Shown: one piece after another, positions 48,019 through 58,000 of the stretch
How the letters are laid out: every line of letters begins with the position of its first letter
Position numbering within the stretch: the first letter of the stretch is position 1
NCBI RefSeq assembly: GCF_001975825.1
Contig: NZ_MTKN01000002.1
Location: forward strand, 186,001 to 250,000
DNA from: [Flexibacter] sp. ATCC 35208
GTDB taxonomy: Bacteria; Bacteroidota; Bacteroidia; Chitinophagales; Chitinophagaceae
Direction of reading: 5' to 3'
Length of the DNA: 64,000 bases
Translations under genes and position numbers: made by a program
The notes under the pieces: model-generated
The model's database searches: none
Told to the model about the DNA's origin: nothing
The model's input: only the letters and a program-made list of their open reading frames with translations

Positions 48019-49521
48019 TTATGCCAGATAATTCATCAGCTCGTCCGCTAATGTTCTGTCATTGCTCAGTCTGGGCACCTTGTTCTGACCACCAAGTTTG
48101 CCCACAGACTTCATATAATCTATAAAACCCTGTTTTTTTACTGTTCTGATCTTTAATGCTTGCAGAATGTTGCCGGTGAGCAGGTCGTCGTAATAAATAT
48201 TCTTTTTACGAAGATTGTCATCCACTCTTTTTGCAAAGGCGTTGATGTCTGCAGGCGGGTTTTCGAACTCCACAAACCATTCATGGTAAGGTAGTTCGCC
48301 AGCTTCAGGACTTACCATAGGTGCTACGGTAAACTCCGTGATCTGTAAATTATCTTCCTTCGCTGCTGTCATCAGGCTGTGCTCAACTTCTTCGCCAATC
48401 ACGTGTTCACCGAAAGCTGAAATGAAATGTTTAATACGACCGGTTACCAGCAAACGATAAGGATTGGTGGATACAAACTTCACTGTATCGCCAATGTTAT
48501 ATCCCCAGAGACCTGCGTTAGTGCTGACTACGAGGGCGTAGTTGACACCTACTTCCACCTCTTTCAGGGAAAGACGGGTAGGATGCTCGTTGAAGATCTC
48601 ATTAGCAGGTATGAATTCGTAGAATATACCAGAGTTGGTATTGAGCAAAAGACCTTGGTGCTCCTGTGTATCCTGGAAGGCGAAGAATCCTTCGGATGCC
48701 GGGAAAGTCTCGATGGTATTGATCGGACGACCTACAGATGCCATGAGTTTTGCACGGTAAGGTTCAAAGTTCACACCACCATATACGAGTACATTGAGGT
48801 TTTTGAACAGTTCACCCACAGGCTTTCCACTACGCTCTATCAATCTGTCAAAGTACATCTGCATCCATGGTGGAATACCAGAGATGAGGGTCATATCCTG
48901 ATTAATGGTTTCGTCTACTATTTTATCCAGCTTGGTTTCCCAGTCTTCGATACAGTTTGTTTCGTAAGTGGGCAGCTGATTGGTACGCAGGTAGCGGGGT
49001 ACGTGGTGGTTCACGATACCACTGAGGCGGCCATAAGGAGTACCTCCCACCCTTTCCAGCACGGGAGAGCCGGAGAGGAAAATGAGTTTACCATCGGCAA
49101 AGTCAGTGTGCCCGGTTTCTGCCATGTAGTTAAGCAGCGCATTCCTGGCTGTATCAATATGATTAGAGATAGAATCCTTGGTGATTGGAATATACTTTAC
49201 CCCACTGGTGGTACCAGATGTTTTGGCAAGGTAAATGGGCAAGCCTTTCCAGAGTATGTTCTGTTTGCCTTCTTTAATTTTATTTATATAAGGCTTGAAC
49301 TGTTCATAGTCTCTGATAGGCACTGCCTGTCTGAAATCATTATAGGAATGGATATTGTCAAAGTGGTGGTCTTTTCCAAATTCGGTCTTCCTGCCTGTTT
49401 TAATCAACTCCTCCAGGATAGCTTCCTGGTCTTCTACCGCCCTCTGCATCTCCTTCCTGATCCTGTTGGCTACAATGGAAGCAAATGGTTTGGCAAGCAG
49501 TGATTTAAGCTTCATGCCCAT
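48019..49521 (-). CDS. GH3-family acyl-adenylate/amido synthetase-like protein
   Basis: The 500-residue protein is related to plant GH3 auxin-amino acid synthetases and to adenylate-forming enzymes. The ATP-binding motif KTSGTTSG (about 100-107) and the C-terminal GRIKHFISAFGEHV stretch are visible. In Bacteroidota the substrate is unknown. Start at ATG 49521 or two codons on (MKLKS). A TACATTTG promoter lies 22 nt before the ATG (49544-49551, minus strand). Confidence 0.9.
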   Translation of the reverse strand: MGMKLKSLLAKPFASIVANRIRKEMQRAVEDQEAILEELIKTGRKTEFGKDHHFDNIHSYNDFRQAVPIRDYEQFKPYINKIKEGKQNILWKGLPIYLAKTSGTTSGVKYIPITKDSISNHIDTARNALLNYMAETGHTDFADGKLIFLSGSPVLERVGGTPYGRLSGIVNHHVPRYLRTNQLPTYETNCIEDWETKLDKIVDETINQDMTLISGIPPWMQMYFDRLIERSGKPVGELFKNLNVLVYGGVNFEPYRAKLMASVGRPINTIETFPASEGFFAFQDTQEHQGLLLNTNSGIFYEFIPANEIFNEHPTRLSLKEVEVGVNYALVVSTNAGLWGYNIGDTVKFVSTNPYRLLVTGRIKHFISAFGEHVIGEEVEHSLMTAAKEDNLQITEFTVAPMVSPEAGELPYHEWFVEFENPPADINAFAKRVDDNLRKKNIYYDDLLTGNILQALKIRTVKKQGFIDYMKSVGKLGGQNKVPRLSNDRTLADELMNYLA

Positions 49522-49829
49522 TATTTTAGAATATGTGAAAGGACAAATGTATAAAATAAAAATTGTTATAAAAGGAATGGAATGAACTGCATGTGCGCAG
49601 TTTTTTTGCTGGTGTCAGCCCAATTTGCATATTAGTTAAATTGGCGCTGATTGTGGCTTTTAAGGAAATGTTGCGCATAGTGGTTCGTGGAGCTTACATA
49701 TAATAACAAACTATATTAAAATAAACTACGTATCTTTGAAAATGTATGGTATTCTCCTTTAAAACGTATGCTTTGACGGCAAACGTATTTTAAATATGGA
49801 GAAAACTTTGTCAATTTAAAAACAAATCC
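49522..49829. other. Intergenic gap before rplU
   Basis: No gene is seen. On the plus strand a hairpin AACTGC/GCAGTT followed by seven T's (49585-49607) looks like an intrinsic terminator, but no plus-strand gene precedes it. The GH3 promoter lies near 49544-49551. Confidence 0.5.
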
Positions 49830-49837
49830 TACTTTTG
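49807..49837 (+). promoter_or_regulatory. Consensus promoter of the rplU-rpmA operon
   Basis: TTTG (49807-49810), a 19-bp spacer and TACTTTTG (49830-49837) match the Bacteroidota housekeeping promoter exactly. Transcription would begin a few bases later, about 20 nt before the rplU ATG. Confidence 0.8.
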
Positions 49838-49860
49838 CAGGAAATTATTTTTGGATCACT

Positions 49861-50163
49861 ATGTTTGCAGTTGTAAAAATCGCAGGTCAGCAATTCAAAG
49901 TACAAAAAGACCAAGAAATCTTTGTACAACAGTTGCAGGGAAATATTGGAGATAAAGTGCAGTTCTCTGAAGTGTTGTTAATAGATAATGGCGGCGCGCT
50001 GACCGTTGGCACTGATGTAAAATCAGTAGTTAAAGCAGAAATCCTGAGCCACGTTCAGGGAGATAAGGTTATTGCTTTTAAAATGAAACGCAGAAAGGGT
50101 TTCAGGAAGAAAGTTGGACACCGTACTCACTTTACGAAGATTCGTATTTCAGAAATTGCTTAA
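49861..50163 (+). CDS. rplU: 50S ribosomal protein L21
   Basis: The 100-residue protein binds 23S rRNA in the large subunit. It starts MFAVVKIAGQQFKV and ends with KMKRRKGFRKKVGHRTHFTKIRI, both diagnostic. It is followed 28 bp later by rpmA, the usual operon. Confidence 0.98.
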   Translation: MFAVVKIAGQQFKVQKDQEIFVQQLQGNIGDKVQFSEVLLIDNGGALTVGTDVKSVVKAEILSHVQGDKVIAFKMKRRKGFRKKVGHRTHFTKIRISEIA

Positions 50164-50191
50164 TTAATTAAAGTTTTAAACTTCCATAGAA

Positions 50192-50464
50192 ATGGCACAT
50201 AAAAAAGGTGAAGGTAGTGTAAAGAATGGCCGTGACTCTCAAAGCAAAAGGCTGGGAGTAAAAATATTTGGTGGTCAACCTGCTGTATCTGGCAACATCA
50301 TCGTTCGTCAGCGCGGTACAGTTTACCATCCAGGTCCTAACGTAGGAATTGGTAGAGATTTTACCATTTTTGCGGTAGCTGATGGTGTTGTTGAGTTCAG
50401 AAAAGGACGCGAGAACAGAACCATCGTTTCTGTAAAATCATTTGACACCACTGCCCAGGCGTAA
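50192..50464 (+). CDS. rpmA: 50S ribosomal protein L27
   Basis: The 90-residue protein sits near the peptidyl-transferase centre. [24 protein letters not shown] and the [15 protein letters not shown] stretch are typical. There is no long N-terminal cleavage extension. Confidence 0.98.
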   Translation: MAHKKGEGSVKNGRDSQSKRLGVKIFGGQPAVSGNIIVRQRGTVYHPGPNVGIGRDFTIFAVADGVVEFRKGRENRTIVSVKSFDTTAQA

Positions 50465-50537
50465 GCTTGGCGCAGTGTTTGCCATAAAGTTTTTTTTAAT
50501 ACCCAATTTTAATTACTAACCCAAAATTCAAAAAACA

Positions 50538-50816
50538 ATGGCAACAATTAAAAAAGCGGCTAAAAAAGCTGCTCCTAAAAAGGCTGCTGCTAAGAAAGCA
50601 ACCGCTAAGAAAGCTGCTCCTAAAAAAGCTGCTGCTAAGAAAGCAACCGCTAAAAAAGCTGCTCCTAAAAAAGCTGCTGCTAAGAAAGCTGCTCCTAAAA
50701 AAGCTGCTGCTAAGAAAGCTGCTGCTAAGAAAGCTGCTCCTAAGAAGAAGGTTGCTGCTAAGAAGAAAGTGGTTGCTCCAGCTCCACAGACTGATGCTCC
50801 TTCAACTGAAGCATAA
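50538..50816 (+). CDS. Histone H1-like Lys/Ala/Pro-rich DNA-binding protein
   Basis: The 92-residue protein is built from repeats of [13 protein letters not shown] and [12 protein letters not shown], similar to the C-terminal tail of histone H1 or bacterial Hc-like proteins. It should bind DNA by charge without a fixed fold. It lies 73 bp after rpmA and is followed by a terminator. The repetitive DNA can slip and change repeat number. Confidence 0.82.
   Translation: MATIKKAAKKAAPKKAAAKKATAKKAAPKKAAAKKATAKKAAPKKAAAKKAAPKKAAAKKAAAKKAAPKKKVAAKKKVVAPAPQTDAPSTEA
50553..50760 (+). repeat. Tandem coding repeat of the histone-like gene
   Basis: Units such as AAAGCTGCTCCTAAA and AAGAAAGCTGCTGCT recur in tandem over about 200 bp, in phase with the codons. 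Indels of multiples of three would keep the frame. Confidence 0.75.
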
Positions 50817-50840
50817 TTACGATTTTACACACTGTGAAAT

Positions 50841-50869
50841 AAAGGTTCTGGTGAATAACCAGGACCTTT
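50841..50869 (+). terminator. Hairpin after the histone-like gene
   Basis: AAAGGTTCTGGT pairs with ACCAGGACCTTT (one G-U) over a 5-nt loop; TTTTTAT follows shortly after. Confidence 0.72.
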
Positions 50870-51005
50870 CGTGTTTTTATAGGAGTTTGAATTGGCTTGC
50901 TGCAGTAAGGTAGAGGGATTTAAAATCTTTTTAATGAAAGATCTTTTATTTTTTGCCGTTGAAATTCCATCTTTAAAAACCGAAATTCGCAGTTCAAATC
51001 AAATT

Positions 51006-52658
51006 ATGCCGGATAACAGCACTATCGCAGACAACTTCTCGTTGCTGTCCAAACTCATGGACATCCACGGTGAAAACAGCTTCAAAGCAAAGTCGTTCGC
51101 CAATGCAGCATTCACTGTAGAAAAACTCACCACTCCCCTACAGGAAATGCACACTGAGGAGATCGCCAAAATCAAAGGATTCGGCGAATCCATCAGCAAA
51201 AGCATCCAGGAAATGCTGCAAACCGAACAATGGAGCCTACTCGATACCTATATCGACAAAACTCCATCCGGCATTCTCGAAATGATGAAGATCAAAGGCC
51301 TGGGACCTAAAAAAATCGCTTCTATCTGGAAAGACCTGGAAGTAGAATCCCTCGGCGAACTTCTCTACGCCTGCAACGAAAACCGCCTCATGCTCCTGAA
51401 AGGCTTCGGCCAGAAAACGCAGGACAGCGTAAAACAAAGCATCGAATTTTATTTCAGTAACCGCGACCGTTACCTCTTCGCCGAAGTGGAAACCCTCGCC
51501 AATGAACTGGAAAAAGAAATACAAACACTGTTTGCACCAGCCGCCGTTTCCCTCACCGGACAAGTTAGAAGAAACGAAATCATCATCGATGAAATAGAAC
51601 TGGTTGTAGACGCCGCACCTGAAATCATCAGAGAAAAATTAAGCCTCACCTTCATAGAAGAAACACCTCACTCCCTGCTGTTTCAACATGCGCAAAAGGT
51701 AAAAGTGAGGATCTATCCATCTGCCATCGACGATTTTGGTAAATCACTTTTTCTTACTACCGCCACTCCCGCTTTCATCGAAAGCTTTTTTGCCGCTGGC
51801 GGCGCTGCCGGCCTTACACCCGGTGCTACAGAAGAACAAATCTTCTCACAGGCCAACCTGCCCTACCTCCCACCCTGCCTCCGCAACGACGGCAGTATGC
51901 TGGAAGTACAGCAGCTCCCTCACCTGATCACACCACTGGATATCAAAGGCATCATCCACTCACACAGTACCTGGAGCGATGGTCAATATACCCTCGAAGA
52001 AATGGCCCTCGCCGCCAAAGCACAGGGCTTTGAATACCTCGTGATCAGCGACCACTCCCGTTCTGCATTTTATGCTAACGGACTTAGTATTGAGCGCATT
52101 GCTGAACAACATGCACAGATCGATGCACTCAATCAACAACTCGCACCTTTCCGCATTTTCAAAAGCATTGAAGCTGATATTCTCAACGATGGCAACCTGG
52201 ATTATCCGGACGAAATTCTGGCTTCCTTCGACCTCGTTATCGCTTCTGTTCACTCCAATCTCAAAATGAGTGAAGAGAAAGCAATGAGCAGACTACTGAA
52301 AGCAATTGAAAATCCATATACCACTATCTTAGGCCACATGACCGGACGACTCCTGCTGAGCCGTAACGGTTATCCTGTAGATCACCGCCGTATCATAGAA
52401 GCCTGTGCCGAGCACAATGTTGTCATTGAACTGAATGCACATCCCCGCCGACTCGACATCGACTGGGAATGGATACCTTATGCACGCGAAAAAGGCGTAC
52501 TGCTCTCCATCGATCCCGATGCCCACAGTATAGCCGGTTATAAAGATGTTTACTACGGAACTTTAGCCGCCCGCAAAGGAGCTCTGACTGCCGATGGTAA
52601 CCTGAGTAGCTATTCAAAAGAAGCTTTAGAAAACTATATCCACAACAGGAAAAAATAA
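51006..52658 (+). CDS. PolX-type protein: HhH, degenerate polymerase core, PHP phosphoesterase
   Basis: The 550-residue protein has the layout of bacterial family X DNA polymerases: helix-hairpin-helix motifs (about 1-150), a polymerase core (about 150-290) and a C-terminal PHP nuclease domain (about 310-545). The PHP metal sites are intact: HSHSTWSDG (H318, H320), ISDHS, SVHS, GHMTGR and DPDAHS. In the polymerase core the usual DxD metal pair reads E196-I-E198 (DEIEL), so nucleotide addition may be weak or lost. I chose ATG 51006; upstream codons back to 50892 look non-native. It heads an operon with the DsbA-like and GNAT genes. Confidence 0.88.
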   Translation: MPDNSTIADNFSLLSKLMDIHGENSFKAKSFANAAFTVEKLTTPLQEMHTEEIAKIKGFGESISKSIQEMLQTEQWSLLDTYIDKTPSGILEMMKIKGLGPKKIASIWKDLEVESLGELLYACNENRLMLLKGFGQKTQDSVKQSIEFYFSNRDRYLFAEVETLANELEKEIQTLFAPAAVSLTGQVRRNEIIIDEIELVVDAAPEIIREKLSLTFIEETPHSLLFQHAQKVKVRIYPSAIDDFGKSLFLTTATPAFIESFFAAGGAAGLTPGATEEQIFSQANLPYLPPCLRNDGSMLEVQQLPHLITPLDIKGIIHSHSTWSDGQYTLEEMALAAKAQGFEYLVISDHSRSAFYANGLSIERIAEQHAQIDALNQQLAPFRIFKSIEADILNDGNLDYPDEILASFDLVIASVHSNLKMSEEKAMSRLLKAIENPYTTILGHMTGRLLLSRNGYPVDHRRIIEACAEHNVVIELNAHPRRLDIDWEWIPYAREKGVLLSIDPDAHSIAGYKDVYYGTLAARKGALTADGNLSSYSKEALENYIHNRKK

Positions 52659-52664
52659 CGAACA

Positions 52665-53288
52665 ATGAAACTTATCTATATCTATGATCCCATCTGTGGA
52701 TGGTGTTATGGCTTTACGCCCGTGATCCAGGAGATCCAGGAGCAATTTAAAGGAGAGATATCGGTAGAGATACTGTCTGGCGGCATGTTATTAAGTGCCA
52801 ACCGCCGCCCTGCCTCCGCAATGTACAACTACATCAAGGAAGCACACAAACAGGTCGAAGCTACCACCGGCATTACCTTTGGTGATCCTTTCCTGAACGA
52901 ATACCTGCGCTCAGACGATATCATGGACTCTGAAAAGCCCAGTATCGCACTGACCATATTCAAGCAATACCAACCGGAAAATGCCGTGAACTTTGCTCAT
53001 GATATGCAGGTAGCACTCAACTTTGAAGGCAAGAGCCTTAATAATAACGATACCTACATTCCCATTCTGGAGAAATACAATATTCCGGTGCAGGCCTTCC
53101 TGAACAACATGAAGGAAGATGATAACAAATACGCTACCAACCAGGAGTTTAATATCGTACAGCAATGGGGAATCACCGGTTTTCCAGCTGCTATTCTTGA
53201 AAAAGACGAACAGTTATACCTGGTAGCCAGTGGCTTTACTCCTAAAGCAAGACTGTTGCAGGTGATTGAGGAGATAAAAAATAAATGA
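52665..53288 (+). CDS. DsbA-family thioredoxin-fold protein (FrnE-like)
   Basis: The 207-residue cytoplasmic protein has CGWC at residues 11-14 and the DsbA helical insert. It resembles FrnE-type oxidoreductases or glutathione-transferase-like kappa enzymes. It lacks a signal peptide. It starts six bases after the PolX stop and overlaps the next gene. Confidence 0.85.
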   Translation: MKLIYIYDPICGWCYGFTPVIQEIQEQFKGEISVEILSGGMLLSANRRPASAMYNYIKEAHKQVEATTGITFGDPFLNEYLRSDDIMDSEKPSIALTIFKQYQPENAVNFAHDMQVALNFEGKSLNNNDTYIPILEKYNIPVQAFLNNMKEDDNKYATNQEFNIVQQWGITGFPAAILEKDEQLYLVASGFTPKARLLQVIEEIKNK

Positions 53289-53779
53289 TGTATCAGATCA
53301 CGCATGCTACCACGCAGGAAATTCCCATTATACAGGAACTGACCAACCAGATCTGGCCAGCTACCTACCTGTCTATCCTTCCCCAGGCACAACTGGACTA
53401 TATGATAGCCTTGATGTATAATACGGAAGAACTGACCAGACAACTCACTTCCGATCATACCTTTCTGCTGATATGGGATGGAGAAAGGACCATTGGTTTT
53501 GCAGGCTATAGCCCGAAAGAAGAGCCTGGTGTGTACAAGCTGAACAAAATATACCTACACCCTGACTACCAGGGAAAAGGCGCCGGCAAATTCCTGCTTA
53601 ACACCGTGATCGATACAGTGAAAGCAACAGGTGCACACATACTGGAACTGAATGTAAATAAGTATAACAAGGCCCGTTATTTCTACGAGAAAACCGGGTT
53701 TGAAGTATACGAAGAGAAAGATATAGATATTGGAAATGGATACTGGATGAATGACTTCGTGATGAGGAAAGTGCTATAA
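53285..53779 (+). CDS. GNAT N-acetyltransferase
   Basis: The 164-residue enzyme transfers an acetyl group from acetyl-CoA. The acetyl-CoA loop LHPDYQGKGAGKFLLN (about 97-112) and the C-terminal KARYFYEKTGF pattern are clear. The substrate is unknown. Its ATG overlaps the previous stop by 4 bp (ATGA). Confidence 0.9.
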   Translation: MMYQITHATTQEIPIIQELTNQIWPATYLSILPQAQLDYMIALMYNTEELTRQLTSDHTFLLIWDGERTIGFAGYSPKEEPGVYKLNKIYLHPDYQGKGAGKFLLNTVIDTVKATGAHILELNVNKYNKARYFYEKTGFEVYEEKDIDIGNGYWMNDFVMRKVL

Positions 53780-53785
53780 AAAATC

Positions 53786-53809
53786 CAGCCTGGTAAAAAT
53801 ACCAGGCTG
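53786..53809 (+). terminator. Terminator of the PolX-DsbA-GNAT operon
   Basis: CAGCCTGGTA and TACCAGGCTG form a perfect 10-bp stem with a 4-nt loop, then TTTCCC, just after the stop codon. Confidence 0.75.
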
Positions 53810-54010
53810 TTTCCCAAGTTAACCATTAAAAGACACAACTTTTCTAATTAAAATCTTTTGGTGTTTTCCAGCTTATAGGTTACTGGCTTTGCACCGCTAT
53901 GAAAATACATACGATAAATGTTTAAACACGGATTTCCTTTGGATTTATTTTTTTTATTTTTTTCCAGCTCTTCATTATCAACTAGAAATCAAGCAGATAG
54001 AAAAATAAAA

Positions 54011-54033
54011 TTCCCGCACTTTTGGTGCGGGAA
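54011..54033 (-). terminator. Hairpin behind the PorP/SprF gene
   Basis: TTCCCGCAC and GTGCGGGAA form a perfect 9-bp stem with a 5-nt loop 34 bp after the stop codon. On the gene's strand it is followed by TTTTATTTTT, as in an intrinsic terminator. The rest of 53810-54010 is non-coding. Confidence 0.75.
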
Positions 54034-54066
54034 CTGATGACCCCGTAGGGTGTTTCGGTTATTAGA

Positions 54067-54969
54067 CTAAAAAAGTCGGGGCAAAATCTCGTGATCGCTA
54101 CTCCATCCAAATCTATAGCTAATCATCAGCTCATGTGATACTGATTGTGCGCCTTTGAGATTTGAATTTGTAGGTGTATCGTATGAATATCCCATTTCTA
54201 ATTGTGGTGTCAATCTAACACCTACCATTCCAGTGACTGTCTTCTCTGATCTCCACGAAGCTCCCAGCCATACCAGCTCTTTTAAGAGTACACTGGCATT
54301 GAAATCGTAATTCAATCCTGATCCCTTCACATCTCTCAACAGCAATGTAGGCTTGAATTTCAGATCCTCATTGATATCAAATACATAGGCTGCCTGCATG
54401 TAATAGTGTGGTTTCGTCACAATCCTGTTTACACTTTTTCCAATGTCAAAACTCTTGAACATAGGCGCACCCAAACCTAAGTAAAACTTCTCTGTAAACA
54501 ACGCAAATCCGAAGCCAACATTTGTTTTCATGTAACTCAGGTTGCTGGCAAATGTAGGATCTGTAGTAGTCAGTGTACTATTATTCTCCTTATACTGCGA
54601 CATTCCTACTATCAATCCCATCGCAAGATGTAGCTCTTCTGTAAGGTCAACTTTCTGTGATGCAAAAATATTTAAATCTGTACGGGTATCTACTGTGATA
54701 CTCTCCCTCATGGCAGATAATCCAAGTGTAGTTCCCCTTTCATTAAGTGGTGAATAAAATGAAAATGTAGCAGTTTTGGGGGCTCCGTCTACTCCCACCC
54801 ATTGATTACGGCCATCTACTGTAAGTCGGGCTGACTCATCCATGCTTGCATAGGCAGGATTGATGGCCAGGCCATTGAACATATACTGGGAATAGATAGG
54901 ATCCTGTTGTGCCTTTGAAGGCAGGTAGCAAGCAAATAGGACAAACAGGGTAATTATTACTTTCTTCAT
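54067..54969 (-). CDS. Type IX secretion outer-membrane protein, PorP/SprF family
   Basis: The 300-residue beta-barrel has a signal peptide (to PSKAQQ) and the family start DPIYSQYMFNGLAINPAYA. PorP/SprF proteins help type IX cargo, usually the large adhesin encoded just upstream, to reach or stay on the surface. It follows the 2014-residue adhesin gene by 50 bp on the same strand, and they form the typical pair. Confidence 0.93.
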   Translation of the reverse strand: MKKVIITLFVLFACYLPSKAQQDPIYSQYMFNGLAINPAYASMDESARLTVDGRNQWVGVDGAPKTATFSFYSPLNERGTTLGLSAMRESITVDTRTDLNIFASQKVDLTEELHLAMGLIVGMSQYKENNSTLTTTDPTFASNLSYMKTNVGFGFALFTEKFYLGLGAPMFKSFDIGKSVNRIVTKPHYYMQAAYVFDINEDLKFKPTLLLRDVKGSGLNYDFNASVLLKELVWLGASWRSEKTVTGMVGVRLTPQLEMGYSYDTPTNSNLKGAQSVSHELMISYRFGWSSDHEILPRLF

Positions 54970-55019
54970 ATATACGGATTACAGCGAATGGAGGCAGCTG
55001 CCTCCATTCGCTGGTTTTC

Positions 55020-58000
55020 TTATGATCTCTTTATGACAAGGAATCCGGTGTATTTAATCTTTTTACCTGACGCATCTGTTGCATGGATAATGAAGAAATA
55101 AGAACCATCCGGAACATCCTGATTTTTTGCACTTCCTGTATTCGCCTTTCCGTTGAAATTGTTTGAACTGTTATTATAGCCTTTCGTTGTAAATACAGTA
55201 CCACCCCAACGATTGAATACTGTTACTTCATTATCAGTATAGGAATCAATATTTTCAATGTACATCACGTCGTTGCCCAATCCATCGCCGTTTGGAGACA
55301 TTGAAGGATGTACGCGCAGATTACCGTTATTGTTGTCCTGCCATCTGCCATCGGTGATAAAACGCTCTACATAATCAGGTACACCATCACCATCTGAATC
55401 ACAATCCATACAGATTTCAATCAGACCTGTAGCTGTGCTCACTGAATCGAGGGTTGGTAAGTTCTGCATAGAAGTTACTGTCGCTCTGAGCAAACGCATA
55501 CCAAACATTTTGTTCTTTTCCACACTATTTACCAATACCGGAATTGAGGTAGAATTTGTATTTGGCATAATGAGCAATGGTGTTACTGATGCATCGTAAT
55601 CCTTACCTGCAACTGCCACACTTGTACCACTCAGCAGTTCACTTTTCCCTGGTTCGTAGAACTCATAGTAGATGGTGATAATACGAGAGCTGGCGCGGGT
55701 CATAGACAGTTCGAACGGCAGTGGTACACCTGTTGTATCAAAAGGTACTACAACGGAGAACTGACTCTTGCTAAATGATATTTTCAGTGTGTCATTATCT
55801 GTTACAGAGTTCTTTACTTCATTTGCCAGACCTACATAGTAAGCAGGACCGCTGCTCAACGGATCGTATGCCTGTATGGTTGCCTGTACCCATCCATCAT
55901 CATCATTCAGTTGGTTGTCGTCTACTACCACGGTAAAGGATGTTTCCTGTGAACCCGCAGGCAATGTTACGACTACTTTGTTCCCAGATGTTGTTCCTCC
56001 ATGGATGGTCGTCGTTCTATAAACATCGCTCGTTACTGCTACTGTAATAGGTAGATCCAGGTTGATAGACTTCGTAGTTCTTAAGTAGAATTTCACAGAG
56101 TCGCCTTCCGCAATCGTACTGGTAGATGCAAACAGGTTTACTGAAGGTGTATCTACGTTATTGTTATAAATAAATACTGTTGAAATAGAAGCACTGGTGC
56201 TCAGCGGCCAGGTTACCAACGGAATGTTGGAGGTCACACCAGCCAATGCAGCAGTGACATATTTGACACTACCTGCTGTCAACAAACCGGAAGGCACAAC
56301 ATTGAATGTCGCCATGCTGGAACCGGCAGGGATCGTCACACTACCACTCAGTGCTACGTAATCAGTACCTGCTACTGCTGTACCTCCCACATTGTAAGTC
56401 ACTTTTACATCCTGTGTAGCTACCAGTGTAGAGTCGTTGAACCTGACACGGAACTGCCCACTTGTTGATGGCTGATAAGCATCGGCCATACGTTCGATCA
56501 ACATAGTACGTGCCTCTGCCTGTTCACCGGTATCACTGCTTTCATCATCAAATACGTTCATGTACATGGTAGAGGTGCTTACATACAGACTCTTCGTTGC
56601 ACCACTTTGTACCGTTGTAGCACCTGTCAGATTTACCTGGAGTACCAGGTTACCCTGCAGGATAATGTCGTCTATGATATATACCGGTACTGTTACTTCA
56701 AGGCTGCCTGCAGGAATCGTAACGGTCGTTTGCACATTCTTGATATTGGTACCAGCGTAGGTAGTGGTCAGCGTTACACTTACATCTGTAGTTGATACAG
56801 CTGGCATCACGACTTTGAATGCACCGTCTGTAGCTGGTTCTGCGGCATCGGTTACTTTCTCAAGTGTGATTGGCTGACCTTCCGCATCCAGAATATTGAG
56901 CGGTGCGATGGATGCAAATGTGTATCCGGTTGCACTGTCTTTGAACTGTAATACGGTTGGACCTTCTATTTTATAATTGTTAGGTATGTTCAGGAATAAG
57001 GTGACATAGTTACTGTCTTTCGGCAGTGTCACGAACCTTGGCAGACCTGTATAATTTGTTGTATCGGCAGTAGATGATTCATCTGCTACTACTGTGATGA
57101 TGATATCGCTCGCTGAAGTTACACTACTGTTTGCAAAACCGATGGTTACTTTGGTAGTGTTGCCTTTGTGAATGCTGCTTGAATCGATGATCATCTGCAG
57201 CTGTGTGCTGGTGCTTACATCGTCAATGTAAATATCCAGACTGTCTACAGTTACGGTGCTCATATCAGGTGTGTTCCCTAATATTCTCAGCAGTTCAGAA
57301 CCTTCGATGATATTATCTGCTTTTGCAGTGATGACGAAATCAACATGACCAGAAGTATCAATCGTTACTGTAGTTGGTACACCTGCGTAATCGCTGGCAC
57401 TTGCTACGGAGAGATTGCTTGCTGTTACATTCAGAGACACTGGTGAATACAATTTGATACCATCAGGGAAGCTGGCTCTTACTGTATATGTACTACCTTC
57501 TTCCACATGACTACCCTGTGATGCAGGTTCTGGTGTGAAGGTAATTTTCATATTTGCAGGATCATCAGCAGTTGCGTCTATCATATTCAATGTCACAGAA
57601 TCACTTGGGTAACCTGCTGCTTCGATCAATACTACCAATGATTCATTGTCTCCTATTATATTATCAGTCAGTGCTGATACAGGAACAGGAATTGTCACTG
57701 AATTGGTTGTCAGCGTCACTGTCTGTGGCAGTCCGGCGTATCCGCTGCTAGCCTGTGAACTATTGCCACGGCTCAGGGAGATTGTCAACGGTGCTGTAGG
57801 TACATTGCCACCTGGTAAGGAGATCGTGATGTATGCACCCGTACCACCTTCTACTATATCCGTACGATCTGTAGTGATGACAAGGCTACCTAATTCAGTT
57901 ACATCCTTGATGGTGACGCTTGCTGCCTGATTAACGGTAACACCTGCAGACAGTGTCGTTGCAGCTGTACCACCCAAAATCAATTGCTCATCGCTTTCCA

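Noticed and set aside
50553..50760. CRISPR-like regularity in repeated DNA
   Set aside because: The repeats are in-frame codon repeats of a Lys/Ala-rich protein, without spacers.
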